Below, one piece after another: positions 44,572 to 54,068 of a DNA stretch of 64,000 nt. Each line of letters opens with the position of its first letter. The first letter of the stretch is position 1. The notes below the pieces were generated by a model that worked only from the letters and a program-made list of their open reading frames with translations, was not told the DNA's origin and did no database searches. Position numbers and translations under genes: made by a program. Origin of the DNA: Aquibium pacificus (GTDB taxonomy: Bacteria > Pseudomonadota > Alphaproteobacteria > Rhizobiales > Rhizobiaceae); assembly GCF_040839445.1 (NCBI RefSeq), contig NZ_JBDPGJ010000003.1, positions 434,001-498,000 of the forward strand, written 5' to 3'.

Positions 44572-45250
44572 GGTGCGGGCACGTCAGGATGCATTAGCGC
44601 GCATCATTCGCCGCCGACGGCGTATTGTAAACGGATTGCAAACGCGGACGATCGCAATTTAACTAGCTGATTATGCTTCACTTTCTGCTATTTTACCTGT
44701 TGCGCGGTCCGACCTCTTCGTCTATACGACCGGTCCGCGCTGCCGGGATCCACCCAGCAGCCTGCCACGGAGGCAGTGCCTTGAACCCCAACAAGCGAAT
44801 AGCCCTGCTCGGGTAGCCTGCTCCGTCGTCGCCCGACGGATCGGGCTCCCTTGTCGTTTCTGCCGATCGCCGTGCCCCTGCGGGTGCGGATGGGTTCCTC
44901 GGCGCTCCATCGCCTCTCGGACTGATCGTCCGAGGGCTCCGTCGGTCGCGGCCCTTTGTGCCGCAAAAAGGGAGTGTTCACGTTGAACACGCTTCACCCC
45001 TTCGCTCGTCCCGAGCGGAGCCGTCAATCCATGTCGTTCCGGTCCTCGGAGCCTAGCTGGCTGCGCGTTGCAGCCTGCCCGGCTGAAGCTCCGGCGCGTC
45101 CGCCCGCCGACCCGGCTGCAGCACAGCGGCTGCCGCGCCATGTCCCCCAACCTCAAGCTGCTGGTGCCCGCATATGCCCGAGAGTTCCCGGGTGGCCGCC
45201 CTGACGGACGGTCGGTGCCTGTGTCTAACGCCAGCTGAAAGGATATCGCG
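44572..45250. other. Non-coding leader-like region with hairpins
   Basis: About 680 bp without a convincing gene. Hairpins are seen at 44916-44934 (CTCGGAC arms) and 44974-44990 (GTGTTCA arms, loop CGT). A short frame at 45140-45238 (MSPNLKLLVPAYAREFPGGR...) may encode a 32-residue peptide; I would not rely on it. Probably promoter and leader of the following operon. Confidence 0.45.
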
Positions 45251-46627
45251 ATGGCGAAGAAGAACGAGCAGAACGCAGTCGAGACCACGACGGACGTCGA
45301 GGCGACCGAGAACGCAACCACGAAGAGCGTGACGGACGTCACGGGCGATGCCGAGGCAACGGGCGACACCAAGTCGTCCGAATTCGAGGCGGGAACGCCC
45401 GCGGAAGCCGCTTCCGAGGCGGGGGTCGCTTCGACCACGGAAGCCTCAGCAGATCTGGCGGTCGAGGCCGTGGCCGCGGCCATGGGTGAGGTGGCGCCCA
45501 AGAAGCAGAGCCGCAAGGCGAAGCTCAAGTCCAGCGCTGTGAGGGACGAGATCGCGGCCGCGCCCAACTACGCCGCCTATGGTCTCTCGGAAGAGGACGC
45601 AAGCAAGGTCGAGGCGCTGCGCCTCGCCTACACCGAGCTCGGGCGCCGCTCGACCGAGCACGTCTTCGAGTGCGGCGCGGTGATGGATGCGGTGCATCAG
45701 ATCGCACCGGACCAGAAGACCTTCGGCAAGCTGGTGAAGGGAGCCTTCGGGATCTCCCGCACCGGGGCGGAGAACCTCGCGCGGGTCCACCGGAACCTGC
45801 GCGAACACCGCGCGCGGCTGGCACTGCTCGGCATCGCGGCGAGCTCGCTCTACGTGATGGCGACCGCCGGGACCGACAAGGTCGAGGAGGTGCTGGTCGC
45901 AGCCGAGGCTGGCGAGAAGCTCTCGGTCAAGCGGGTCAAAGCCATGCTGGGCCAGGCGCAAGCCAAGCCTGGCGCCGTCCCGGACGATGGCGGCATGGCA
46001 GGCTTCAGGGCGCGAATCGCCGAGCGGACCGCGATCGAGGTCGGCAAGGTCATGGATGAGGCCGAGGCGCTGCTCACGCTGACGCTGGTGACGCTGGAGC
46101 CGTACCGCCGGGGCAAGCGCATCGTGGTCAAGGACGCACAACGCCCATTCATCGCGCCTGCCCGGATCCTGCGCAAGCGGATCGAGCGGACCACCTGGCT
46201 CACGGTCGAGGACCTTAACGGTCCGCTTGAGGGGGCAACGCAGGAGGAGCCGATCACGAGCGACGATCGCTGGTACGCGCTGTGGCGGACGCTGGTGCAG
46301 CTCGGCGCCTTCGAGGGCTGGCCCAAGGCTGGCGAGGTTGGTGGGTGGCTCGCCGACACGGTGGTGCCGCAGCTCTCCTGGCTGCTCGGCGACCGCTCTC
46401 AGCGCAGCCATGCGGTCATGGAGAAGATGGAAGCCGAGGCGGAAGCCGAACGCGTCAAGGCCGAGCAGGCGGCGGCGCGCGCGAAGGCTGACGCGAAGAA
46501 GGCCGCCGAGAAGGCCAAGCGCGACAAGGCGAAGGCCGACAGCCAAGCCCTGCGCGCGGACCGGGCAGCAGCGAAGGCAGCGACGACCGCCGACGACGCT
46601 GCGGTCGACGGCAACGCCAACACCTAA
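45251..46627 (+). CDS. DUF3102-like protein with charged N- and C-terminal tails
   Basis: A 458-residue protein. Residues 1-80 are acidic and Ala/Thr-rich, about 100-215 are helical and resemble DUF3102 (YTELGRRSTEHVFECGAVMD, FGISRTGAENLARVHRNLRE), and the last 75 residues form an Ala/Lys-rich coiled coil. GAAAGGATATCGCG precedes ATG 45251. First gene of a rightward run to 51.3 kb with regular 60-80-bp gaps. Possible DNA- or partition-related role; unproven. Confidence 0.65.
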   Translation: MAKKNEQNAVETTTDVEATENATTKSVTDVTGDAEATGDTKSSEFEAGTPAEAASEAGVASTTEASADLAVEAVAAAMGEVAPKKQSRKAKLKSSAVRDEIAAAPNYAAYGLSEEDASKVEALRLAYTELGRRSTEHVFECGAVMDAVHQIAPDQKTFGKLVKGAFGISRTGAENLARVHRNLREHRARLALLGIAASSLYVMATAGTDKVEEVLVAAEAGEKLSVKRVKAMLGQAQAKPGAVPDDGGMAGFRARIAERTAIEVGKVMDEAEALLTLTLVTLEPYRRGKRIVVKDAQRPFIAPARILRKRIERTTWLTVEDLNGPLEGATQEEPITSDDRWYALWRTLVQLGAFEGWPKAGEVGGWLADTVVPQLSWLLGDRSQRSHAVMEKMEAEAEAERVKAEQAAARAKADAKKAAEKAKRDKAKADSQALRADRAAAKAATTADDAAVDGNANT

Positions 46628-46695
46628 CCGCCCATCGACAGACGTCCGGGCCGTGACCGGCCCGGACACGTCTCTCCCCGATCAAGGAATCCGAC

Positions 46696-47514
46696 ATGAG
46701 CAACTCCTCCTCCCCCAAGAGCCGCAACGCATCCAGGACTGCAAGGAAGACACCGACCACCCGCGGCAAAACCGTCCGGCGGCGCAAGCGCAAGGAGCCT
46801 GTGGACCAGACGCCCTGGCTGTCCGGCCGCAAGCCGGAACTCCACCTCCATCTCTTCGAGATTCCGATCAGCAGGGCATGGTCGGGAGCCGACTACCTGG
46901 TCCTCATGGAGGGGCAGCCGGGCTGGCATCGCGCCATGCTGGAGGGTCGCGCCTGGTGGGTCGGTGACGAGTTGCTCGGCCGCCTTGCCGACAGCGCCAT
47001 CATTCTACCGACGCCCGAGCGGCTCCTCCATGCGCTCGAGCACGTCGCGTGGAGGCTGTCTGCCGCGCCGGACGCATACGACACTGCGGGCGACAGGCAG
47101 TACTATATCGAGCGCGACGTCATCGACTTCGGCAACAGCCTCATCTGTCACCGGGGCGGTGAGGAACTGAACTCGCCACAGCAACTGACCATCTTCCGCC
47201 ATCTGCAGGTGGAGGCGGCAACGATGCTGGTGACCCCTCCCGGCCTCGACGAGATCGTGGTCGGGCACTGCGTCCTCGATGCGGACGGTAACCGCGTCTT
47301 CGAGCATGTGCTGCTGGAAGAGTGCTGGCTCCATGCCAGGGACCGCAAAGGCGACTGGCTCGATCGCCTCGGCGTGGTCTTCGCGGATGGAAGTGTCAAG
47401 GTCGGGCACGAACTCGCGCAACGGCCCTGGCTCGAGATGTTCGGGCAGAAACGCAAGCCGCGCGCAAAGGCAGCGGCGTCCGCCGCCAAGTCCACTCGCA
47501 ACGAACGGGGCTGA
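46696..47514 (+). CDS. Hypothetical protein of the HerA-like gene block
   Basis: A 272-residue protein with a basic N-terminus (TRGKTVRRRKRKE), a mixed alpha/beta core (WHRAMLEGRAWWVGDELLGR, IIVLPTPERLL-like stretch) and a basic tail. Beta-rich middle with HCVLDADGNRVFE. No family is recognised. Lies 68 bp after the DUF3102-like gene. Confidence 0.65.
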   Translation: MSNSSSPKSRNASRTARKTPTTRGKTVRRRKRKEPVDQTPWLSGRKPELHLHLFEIPISRAWSGADYLVLMEGQPGWHRAMLEGRAWWVGDELLGRLADSAIILPTPERLLHALEHVAWRLSAAPDAYDTAGDRQYYIERDVIDFGNSLICHRGGEELNSPQQLTIFRHLQVEAATMLVTPPGLDEIVVGHCVLDADGNRVFEHVLLEECWLHARDRKGDWLDRLGVVFADGSVKVGHELAQRPWLEMFGQKRKPRAKAAASAAKSTRNERG

Positions 47515-47588
47515 TCCCTCGACGCATCGGCGTCCGGCAGCCGCCGGACATGTCTCCTCTTCCTCATCCAGTTCAAGGAACCAGTCTC

Positions 47589-49046
47589 ATGAACCTCTCC
47601 CCATCGACCGTCGTCGCCGATGCCATCTACGCCGACACGCCCGACGGCGTGCCCGTTGCGATCGACTTCCACCAGATCATCGGCGAGCACACGCTGGTCG
47701 CCGCACAGACCGGGCAGGGCAAGAGCGTCCTGTTGCGCAAGATCGAGGAACTGGCGCTGGCTGCCGGCTATCCGATCATGGTGTTCGATTCCGATGGCGA
47801 CATGTCGAGCCTGCGGAACGCGGCTCCCAACGGCATCCTGGTCGTCGGTGGTGACGATGGCGATCCCGCAATCACCATCGATCAGGCCATCCGCCAATTG
47901 CCGAAGATCGTCGCCGGACGCGCCTCGATCGTCTTCGACATCCGTGCGCTGGACGATGACCAGCGTGCCTCGGTCGTGAAGCGGGGCCTGGCCGTGATGC
48001 TGAGACTGCGCCCGGAGCTCCAGCAGCCCTACCTCGTCGTCATCGACGAGGTGCAGCGCTTCGCGCCGGAACGCGGCGCCGGCAAGGCGGCCGGCATGAT
48101 CGTCAATGCAGTCAAGGAGGGCCGCAGACTGGGCCTGACCGTGGTCGTGGCGTCCCAGCGCATTGCCGATGTGGCCAAGGCCGTGACCTCGCAGACAGAA
48201 AACCGCATCTTCGGTCATGTCTCGGATGCAACCGACCGAAAGCGCATCGCGGAAGAATTGGGCCTCGGACCGCGTGAGACCGCGTTCCTCTCCGGCTTCG
48301 ACAAAGGCGACTTCCTGGTGCGCGGCGCAGCCTTCGGCGGACCGCTCGACAAGGTCCGCGTCCGGATGCCGGTGACGGGCAAGGCAGGCAAGGATCACAT
48401 GATCGAGCGGCTGAAGAACCCGATCCTGCCGATCGAAATGATCCGCGAGCAGCTTGGCGGCCGTCCCGAGAATGAGGGGACGAGAACTCCTCCTTCGACA
48501 AGGCAGGCGATGACGTCCGGTGCCATGATGGCGGACCCGGTTCGGCTGGACGTCGTGCTCGACGCTGACGCTGAAGACGCGTCGATGGAGATGGTGCTGC
48601 TGGAGATCCTGACGCAGCAGGGACGCGGCGGCATGGCGAAGGTTGTGCTGGCGCTGCTGGCAGGCACGACCGAGCGCCGCGGCGCCTTCCAGCAGGCGAT
48701 CTCAAACCTGCTCGCGGCGAAGATGATCGGGGTGGGGACTGGCGCCAAGATTCGCATCGCGCCGCACGGTCTTGAGGCGGTGGCCAACGGGAGGCCCGCG
48801 AAGACGCCGGCCGAGCGGCTGGCGGTGCTGCGGGCGGCGCGGGAGAATGCTGACGAGCGGATCGTCGCCTGCCTCTCGGCTGCGGGACATATCCCGCTGG
48901 AGACGGCCGAGATCCGGGCTCGCACCGGGTTGGGACCTCGCGTGGCGAAGGCAGCCCTGCAGCGCCTCAAGCGGGATTGCTGGGTGATCGAGCGTCGAGG
49001 CACATTCGCCACGTCCCCCGCGCTGGCGCGGTTGCTGGGCCGCTGA
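47589..49046 (+). CDS. HerA/DUF87-type ATPase
   Basis: A 485-residue protein with Walker A VAAQTGQGKSVLLRK (about residues 37-51), Walker B YLVVIDEVQRFAP (about 153) and a sensor region VVASQRIADVAKAVTSQTEN, as in HerA-type hexameric DNA translocases. The C-terminus, about 350-485, looks like tandem winged helices. It lacks the long N-terminal HAS barrel of archaeal HerA. AAGGA precedes ATG 47589. HerA relatives pair with nucleases in repair and phage defence; see the gene at 49745. Confidence 0.8.
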   Translation: MNLSPSTVVADAIYADTPDGVPVAIDFHQIIGEHTLVAAQTGQGKSVLLRKIEELALAAGYPIMVFDSDGDMSSLRNAAPNGILVVGGDDGDPAITIDQAIRQLPKIVAGRASIVFDIRALDDDQRASVVKRGLAVMLRLRPELQQPYLVVIDEVQRFAPERGAGKAAGMIVNAVKEGRRLGLTVVVASQRIADVAKAVTSQTENRIFGHVSDATDRKRIAEELGLGPRETAFLSGFDKGDFLVRGAAFGGPLDKVRVRMPVTGKAGKDHMIERLKNPILPIEMIREQLGGRPENEGTRTPPSTRQAMTSGAMMADPVRLDVVLDADAEDASMEMVLLEILTQQGRGGMAKVVLALLAGTTERRGAFQQAISNLLAAKMIGVGTGAKIRIAPHGLEAVANGRPAKTPAERLAVLRAARENADERIVACLSAAGHIPLETAEIRARTGLGPRVAKAALQRLKRDCWVIERRGTFATSPALARLLGR

Positions 49047-49386
49047 TCGCAGCAGCTCGCCCGATGTCGAAATGGCCCCGCCCCTGCGCGGGGCCGTTTC
49101 CGTCTGGAGCCTGCTCCGACAACGAGCCCCGCATGCCGAGCTTGTTGCGGCTGGTCTGGTCGACGACGAGAACGCGCGAAGACCTGACGCGCGTCCAGCC
49201 ACTCCGCCGCCCGTTAACCAATCGATCGCAAAGATTCCAAGTCGCTCATTTTGCGGGCTCCGATCGCCCGCGGATCCTGCCAGGGTGTTTTTGGCGTCGG
49301 GACGGTCCCGGCGTTTTGGACGGCCTCCGCCGATGCGCTAACATCGACGAAGGCCTGACCCGCAACCTGCGTAGAGGTCTTGGGCT
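49047..49386. other. Intergenic region after HerA-like gene
   Basis: 340 bp with no gene I can support. Confidence 0.4.
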
Positions 49387-49686
49387 ATGGATACCGTTAC
49401 CTGCAACTCCCCATGGAATGAAGCCGTCCTTGGCAAGAGCCCCCAGCTTGCTGGAGGGGATGCTGATGTCGATGCCACGCTGGAGCTGGCAGCTCTCTCG
49501 GCCGGGCAGCTCTCGGCAGTCGCCGCACTGATGCTTGCCTTCGAGGCGGCAGAAGAGCGCGCGCGTTCGGCCGAACGGCAGCTCGCTGACCATCATCGCC
49601 ACTGCATCTGCCGCGCGGCACAAATCGCCGCCGAGCATGCGGCCGATGACGCCTGCGTGTCCGTCAGCCTCCGCGCCGCGGCCTGA
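49387..49686 (+). CDS. Small helical hypothetical protein
   Basis: A 99-residue, Ala-rich protein (MDTVTCNSPWNEAVLGKSPQ...) with a predicted coiled coil (AALMLAFEAAEERARSAERQ) and several Cys/His near the C-terminus (HHRHCICRAAQ). No family match. Confidence 0.5.
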   Translation: MDTVTCNSPWNEAVLGKSPQLAGGDADVDATLELAALSAGQLSAVAALMLAFEAAEERARSAERQLADHHRHCICRAAQIAAEHAADDACVSVSLRAAA

Positions 49687-49744
49687 CCACGTCCGGCGCC
49701 GCCTGATCAGGCAGTCGCCTCCAGCATCATCGGGAGATCACTCC

Positions 49745-50788
49745 ATGGCTTACCACACCGCCGCCGGTCGGCGGCCGACCGCCGACGTCCAAAGGTCTGC
49801 CACCGCCCCTCAACCTGACATGACCGGCAGTCGAACTGTCCGGTCCGCAGTCGGCAGTTCAGACACGCCTGCCGCCCGGCGCGATGCCGACTTCGAGGTT
49901 CTGATCGATCGTGCCATTGCCGCGATCAGGGCCGCAGGCGATCGCGCCGATCCGGTCTTTGGACCCTTCGCCGAACTCAACTCGATCGTGCGGGCCGTCA
50001 CCTATCATGAGGGCAAGCTGCTCGAATGGGGAGTGTCGCGCCTTGCCACCGAGAACCTGTCCCTGGTGTTGATGCCGCCCGAGACGGCGCTGCCGATCGT
50101 TCCGGCGGCAGTCGAACTCCTGAAGCGCAACGACTGGGTTGGTCTGGAAGGTCTGCGGCTTCGTTCGGAGGTGCACCACGCGACGAGCTACGTCCCCGAC
50201 CTCTTCCTCGTCGATCGTGACCGGCACCTGGCCCTGCTACTCGACGTCAATCGCTCGCTCGCCTCCTATGCCGAGCGACGTCTGAATGCGCTGCGCAGGC
50301 GCATGATGGCGGCAGCCCTCATTGCCGGAGACTGGCTGCACATCGAGGGTCGGGTCGCTGGCGTGTCCCAGGTGGATGTCGCCATCATCGATGGATCGAG
50401 CGAACGGCGCGACCAGAAGAACGGCGTCTTTGCGCTCGACGAGGTCGGTGACCTCATCGGCGTGCCGGATGCCGGAGAGGCGATGCTTGGGCTTCGGGCA
50501 AAGTTTGCCCAACGGGTTCAGGCGGAGGTTCGCGCCGCGTGTCTGCGGGCGGTTGGCGCCAGCGATGATGGTCCGGGATCTGTGTTGGCCGCTGATATCG
50601 AGCCGAGCGATGAAGAACACGACGACGACGACGGTTCGGCGGCACTGGACGAGGACGATGAGGAGGAGGACGGCGCCGCCAGCATCGCGATGAGCAGGTC
50701 GCGCACGCGGCGGAGCAGCGCGACGACACCCCATCGCACCGAGCGGCGTCCGATCGTTGTCGGCTTTGCGCGAGGTGGCGGACCCTGA
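49745..50788 (+). CDS. Hypothetical protein with possible PD-(D/E)XK-like core
   Basis: A 347-residue protein. Its middle has YVPDLFLVDRDRHLALLLDV followed by NRSLASY: spacing like the Asp...(D/E)-x-K strand pair of restriction-like nucleases but with Asn in the Lys position. The C-terminus has a strongly acidic stretch (DEEHDDDDGS, DEDDEEEDG) then a basic tail. GGGAGA lies 8 nt before ATG 49745. Fold assignment is weak. Confidence 0.55.
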   Translation: MAYHTAAGRRPTADVQRSATAPQPDMTGSRTVRSAVGSSDTPAARRDADFEVLIDRAIAAIRAAGDRADPVFGPFAELNSIVRAVTYHEGKLLEWGVSRLATENLSLVLMPPETALPIVPAAVELLKRNDWVGLEGLRLRSEVHHATSYVPDLFLVDRDRHLALLLDVNRSLASYAERRLNALRRRMMAAALIAGDWLHIEGRVAGVSQVDVAIIDGSSERRDQKNGVFALDEVGDLIGVPDAGEAMLGLRAKFAQRVQAEVRAACLRAVGASDDGPGSVLAADIEPSDEEHDDDDGSAALDEDDEEEDGAASIAMSRSRTRRSSATTPHRTERRPIVVGFARGGGP

Positions 50789-50871
50789 TCGGCCCGGCGT
50801 CGCAGCTTCCAACCACTCACATCACCAACCTTGACCTCACGCGCCGTGACGCGCCACGGGAGACCCATGCC

Positions 50872-51339
50872 GTGAACGACAACCCATCCCTGCAACCCGA
50901 CCTCAGATCCGATCCCGCCTCCGCCGAAGCGGAGACCGCTGACACCTACGAGCTCTCTTTGAACCCTGCCGAGCACAGCGACTTGAAGGCGGCACTAGCG
51001 TCGAGCCCGCTTGCCGTGCTGTTGGATGCAGCCGGCCATAGCGAGCCCTGCATCCGGCGCGTCCGGTCCGGCCGCAGTCTTGGCTGCTCGTGCCAGACCG
51101 TGCCGCAGCCGCTGGACGATGCCGCAACCGCCATCGGGCTGGCGATCCGCCTTGCCCAGATGGGGGCCGAGCGGCAGATCCCGATCCCGCGTGGCGTGCT
51201 CCAGGCTCTGGTGCGCCAGGTCGATGCGAAGAACCCGGCCGCAATTCTGGTCTGGCACTGGCTCGCCCGCCGCGGCCAGGTCCCGGCACGTGCAGACGTC
51301 CGGCCGGAACTGCGTCTGGTCTGCGAGCGCACCCAATGA
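50872..51339 (+). CDS. Hypothetical protein of the HerA-like gene block
   Basis: A 155-residue GTG-started protein (MNDNPSLQPDLRSDPASAEA...) with a C(S)C pair (LGCSCQTVPQPLDD) and a helical C-terminal half. Its stop overlaps the next ATG (ATGA), so the two are coupled. No family is recognised. Confidence 0.55.
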   Translation: MNDNPSLQPDLRSDPASAEAETADTYELSLNPAEHSDLKAALASSPLAVLLDAAGHSEPCIRRVRSGRSLGCSCQTVPQPLDDAATAIGLAIRLAQMGAERQIPIPRGVLQALVRQVDAKNPAAILVWHWLARRGQVPARADVRPELRLVCERTQ

Positions 51340-52205
51340 CGGCGAAGGACGATCCGATGACGCCGTTGGGGACGCGGCTGGTCCGTCACTGGCTGCGGGG
51401 CCTGCGGCGGCATGCCGAGCTGGTTGCAATCGACCGCGCCGTGACGGTCGGTGCGATCGATCGGCTCGAGACCAGGTCGGGCATGGTGATCTTCGCCATC
51501 GGCGAGCGCGTCAAGGGCTGGGTCACCGGCAAGGTTCGGCTTTTGCTACGCCAGGCCTTCGGCATTCCGGCTTCAGGGCTGGAGCGCTCGCCTTACCCAG
51601 GGCGCTACGTTGATGGGACCGCAACCCAAGACGATGACGAGAGTGACTGGCTCCCACTGACCAGCAGCAGGAGCGAACCGGACAAGGCCAAGCGGCCCTC
51701 GCGGTCAAAGCGCTCTGGCGGCAAGGGTGCAGCGTCGGAAGATGAAGCGAAGGCGGCTGCTGCGCGCGCGGAGGCGATCCAGCTTATGCTCGAGGATCGC
51801 GCAGAAGTGGTGCCGGGATCCGTCCCGGAAACATCGGCAGCACCGGCTGGTCGCAAGCGTGCTGGCGGACCTAGCGGCGGCAGCGGATGTATCGACCGAC
51901 AGCCCATCGACCGACCCGATGGCCGAGCTCTGCCAGAAGCTTATAGCCGCGCAGGCCGAACGCGGTGCAATCGCTCGGGACGAAGTCGCGATCTTTGTTT
52001 TTCGAAGCGGTCGAGTTCTTCGCAAGTGCGTGCCGCCCATCTTCACATTGTCCGCCGCCGCCCGGTCTTTTTAGTTCGCAGTTGTCGCTCTTCGGATTAT
52101 CGCGTTCGATCAGGGTTTCGCGCTTCGTCACTTTGCTCGGCGCCGGATCAGACTCGGCCAATTTATTTGTTACCGAGTTACAGCCGCTCAAGCTCGCTAC
52201 CGTAG
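51336..52205 (+). CDS. Hypothetical protein with probable frameshift near 51.83 kb
   Basis: The first about 165 residues look coding (RLVRHWLRGLRRHAELVAID, FAIGERVKGWVTGKVRLLLR), with a Lys/Ser linker. After about 51.85 kb this frame turns Arg/Ser-rich and unnatural, whereas a neighbouring frame continues sensibly (LVASVLADLAAAADVSTDSP to a stop at 52074). A single-base indel would join them. The end at 52205 may therefore not be the native one. Confidence 0.5.
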   Translation: MTAKDDPMTPLGTRLVRHWLRGLRRHAELVAIDRAVTVGAIDRLETRSGMVIFAIGERVKGWVTGKVRLLLRQAFGIPASGLERSPYPGRYVDGTATQDDDESDWLPLTSSRSEPDKAKRPSRSKRSGGKGAASEDEAKAAAARAEAIQLMLEDRAEVVPGSVPETSAAPAGRKRAGGPSGGSGCIDRQPIDRPDGRALPEAYSRAGRTRCNRSGRSRDLCFSKRSSSSQVRAAHLHIVRRRPVFLVRSCRSSDYRVRSGFRASSLCSAPDQTRPIYLLPSYSRSSSLP

Positions 52206-52242
52206 CAACTATGACAATCATTCCGTATATTGATTTACGCAT
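51871..52242 (-). CDS. Possible small lipoprotein
   Basis: A 123-residue leftward frame starting MRKSIYGMIVIVATVASLSG-Cys: a canonical signal peptide with lipobox LSGC. GAGGGCGAGCGG lies upstream of ATG 52242. Its second half overlaps the rightward gene at 51336 antisense, so one of the two is likely wrong or truncated. Confidence 0.4.
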   Translation of the reverse strand: MRKSIYGMIVIVATVASLSGCNSVTNKLAESDPAPSKVTKRETLIERDNPKSDNCELKRPGGGGQCEDGRHALAKNSTASKNKDRDFVPSDCTAFGLRGYKLLAELGHRVGRWAVGRYIRCRR

Positions 52243-52690
52243 ATGGACCGCTCGCCCTCTAAGACTATCCTAGCTGAAATCGATACGTCGAAAGCGAGTC
52301 AAGCGACTTTCGCGCTGCTGCGCCAAACGCACTCCACGATTGCGGGCGGCAAGAAAAGCGCCGTCATCCACGCCACAGACCGCCACCGCGTGAGACGCGC
52401 CAGCACGACTGCGCCGGCGAGGTGTCGGAAAGCGAAGAGCCGGCCAAGGCAAATCGCACCGGTCAGCGTTACGGATATGGAGTGTCGGAGACCGGGCCTC
52501 CGAGTAACCATTCTTTAACCATCGCCTTCGTAGGCTGACACCAATATGGATCGCCTCTACCGGTGACCACGGATGTACTGGCATCGGAGGTTGGGGCGCT
52601 AGAGAAGGGTCGGGATGATTTCCCGGCCTTTTTCTCTGTCGCTGGATAAGGCTGCCAGCCTCACGTCGGCACCGTTGCGTCTTGCACGGT
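52243..52690. other. Intergenic region, possible end of accessory block
   Basis: About 450 bp with short frames on both strands and no convincing gene. Confidence 0.35.
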
Positions 52691-53836
52691 CTATCGCAAC
52701 AGATCTTCGACAAGCTTCATGATCTTTGGCCGTCCTGCGGCGTGCGAATGGACGTCCATGAAGGTCCGGTATCCCGCTTTGGAGAGACGCCGCCACAAAC
52801 CGTCGTCGCGAATGAGGCGAACAACTGCATCCGCCATTTCCTGCGGATCGTCGCCAATCAACACATTCAGGCCGTCGACCAGGCCCGTCCCCTCGGCCGC
52901 GATCCGCGTTGCCACGACGGGAACTTCGTAGCTCAGACTCGAGATGATCTTGCCTTTGACGCCGGCGCCATAGCGGAGCGGAGCAATGCTCATGCGGGCG
53001 GTCGAGAACAGATCGCGAAGGTCCTGGACATATCCCAAAGGGGTGATTGTATCGGAAGCAAGCGCGGCAATGTCCGGCGTGAGATTGGACCCCGCCACCA
53101 CAAGCCTACCGCCAGGTTCCGCGTTCAAGACCTTCGGCCATACTTGTGAAACGAACCAATGCACCCCGTCGCCATTCGGTGCGTGCTCGAATCCTCCAAT
53201 GAAAACAATGTCCCGTCGCTGGGGCAGCGAATCCCGCCTCCTGAAAAGGCCGGAAAGCCGCGCTGCCCAGCCACCGCCGCGCTTCGGCGCTTCGCGCAAG
53301 AGCGGGATGTGGCGAATATCGGCATCGGCGACGAGGCCGCGGAGCACGACATGTTCGAAGCTGCTGACGACGATGGTAGCATCGGCGCGTGCGACAAAAT
53401 CCAGTTCGATGAGCCGCATAGCATCGGATGCGTTTGCCAATTCCGGATCGCCCGCGAGTTCCGCCTGCCGGCGCATGCGCAGATGATGAAGGTCGACGGT
53501 GTGGAATATGATCTTCGCCTTGGGTGCAACGCGGCGGACGTGGTCGAACACCCGTTGCGCGATGGGGGCGCGGAAGATGATGACGAGGTCCGCCTTGGGT
53601 GCGAGATGATCGACCGCTGCGTCCAGCGAGGGATATGTCGTCGCCTTGGGCACCGCAATGCCCAAGGCCCGGATCGCCTCGGAGTAGCGGCCGGCATCGC
53701 CCAATACGGAGGGCAGGAACGTCACGTCCAGGCCGGCTCCCGCGAGAATCTGGAGGTAGGCGAATGTACAGGCCGATCCGCTGTCCCGGTCAGGCGTAGG
53801 CGTGCGGTCGTCGATGACGAGAAGCTGGGGAGCCAT
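52691..53836 (-). CDS. Glycosyltransferase family 4-like protein
   Basis: A 381-residue GT-B enzyme: N-terminal Rossmann half (LLVIDDRTPTPDRDSGSACT, LVIIFRAPIAQRV) and C-terminal half with FIGGFEHAPNGDGVHWFVSQ, LGYVQDLRDLFSTARMSIAP and GAGVKGKIISSLSYEVPVVA, the nucleotide-sugar site of the family. It probably acts on a surface polysaccharide, but no partner genes are adjacent. Confidence 0.85.
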   Translation of the reverse strand: MAPQLLVIDDRTPTPDRDSGSACTFAYLQILAGAGLDVTFLPSVLGDAGRYSEAIRALGIAVPKATTYPSLDAAVDHLAPKADLVIIFRAPIAQRVFDHVRRVAPKAKIIFHTVDLHHLRMRRQAELAGDPELANASDAMRLIELDFVARADATIVVSSFEHVVLRGLVADADIRHIPLLREAPKRGGGWAARLSGLFRRRDSLPQRRDIVFIGGFEHAPNGDGVHWFVSQVWPKVLNAEPGGRLVVAGSNLTPDIAALASDTITPLGYVQDLRDLFSTARMSIAPLRYGAGVKGKIISSLSYEVPVVATRIAAEGTGLVDGLNVLIGDDPQEMADAVVRLIRDDGLWRRLSKAGYRTFMDVHSHAAGRPKIMKLVEDLLR

Positions 53837-54068
53837 CTGCTACAGCCGGTTCAGGAAAAGGATGGAGGTTCTTGCATATGGTCCGGAATACGGCAACGGA
53901 GTTTCCGGGCAATTGAACGGGGGGGAGGGGGATACCGGCCTCGTCCGCGGCCTTATCGGATTGGCTCGCTCAGCGATCAGCATAGAGCAAGGTTTAAAAT
54001 GAACGGTTGGCTCTGCGACGTTATCGTGCCACGTTGTAAGATCAGGGGCGTAGCCAGGGAGGCTCCCA

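Noticed and set aside
44722..45567. Leftward frame over the leader of the DUF3102-like gene
   Set aside because: Overlaps the real gene's N-terminus, has no ribosome site and repeats the complement of an Ala/Thr-rich region.
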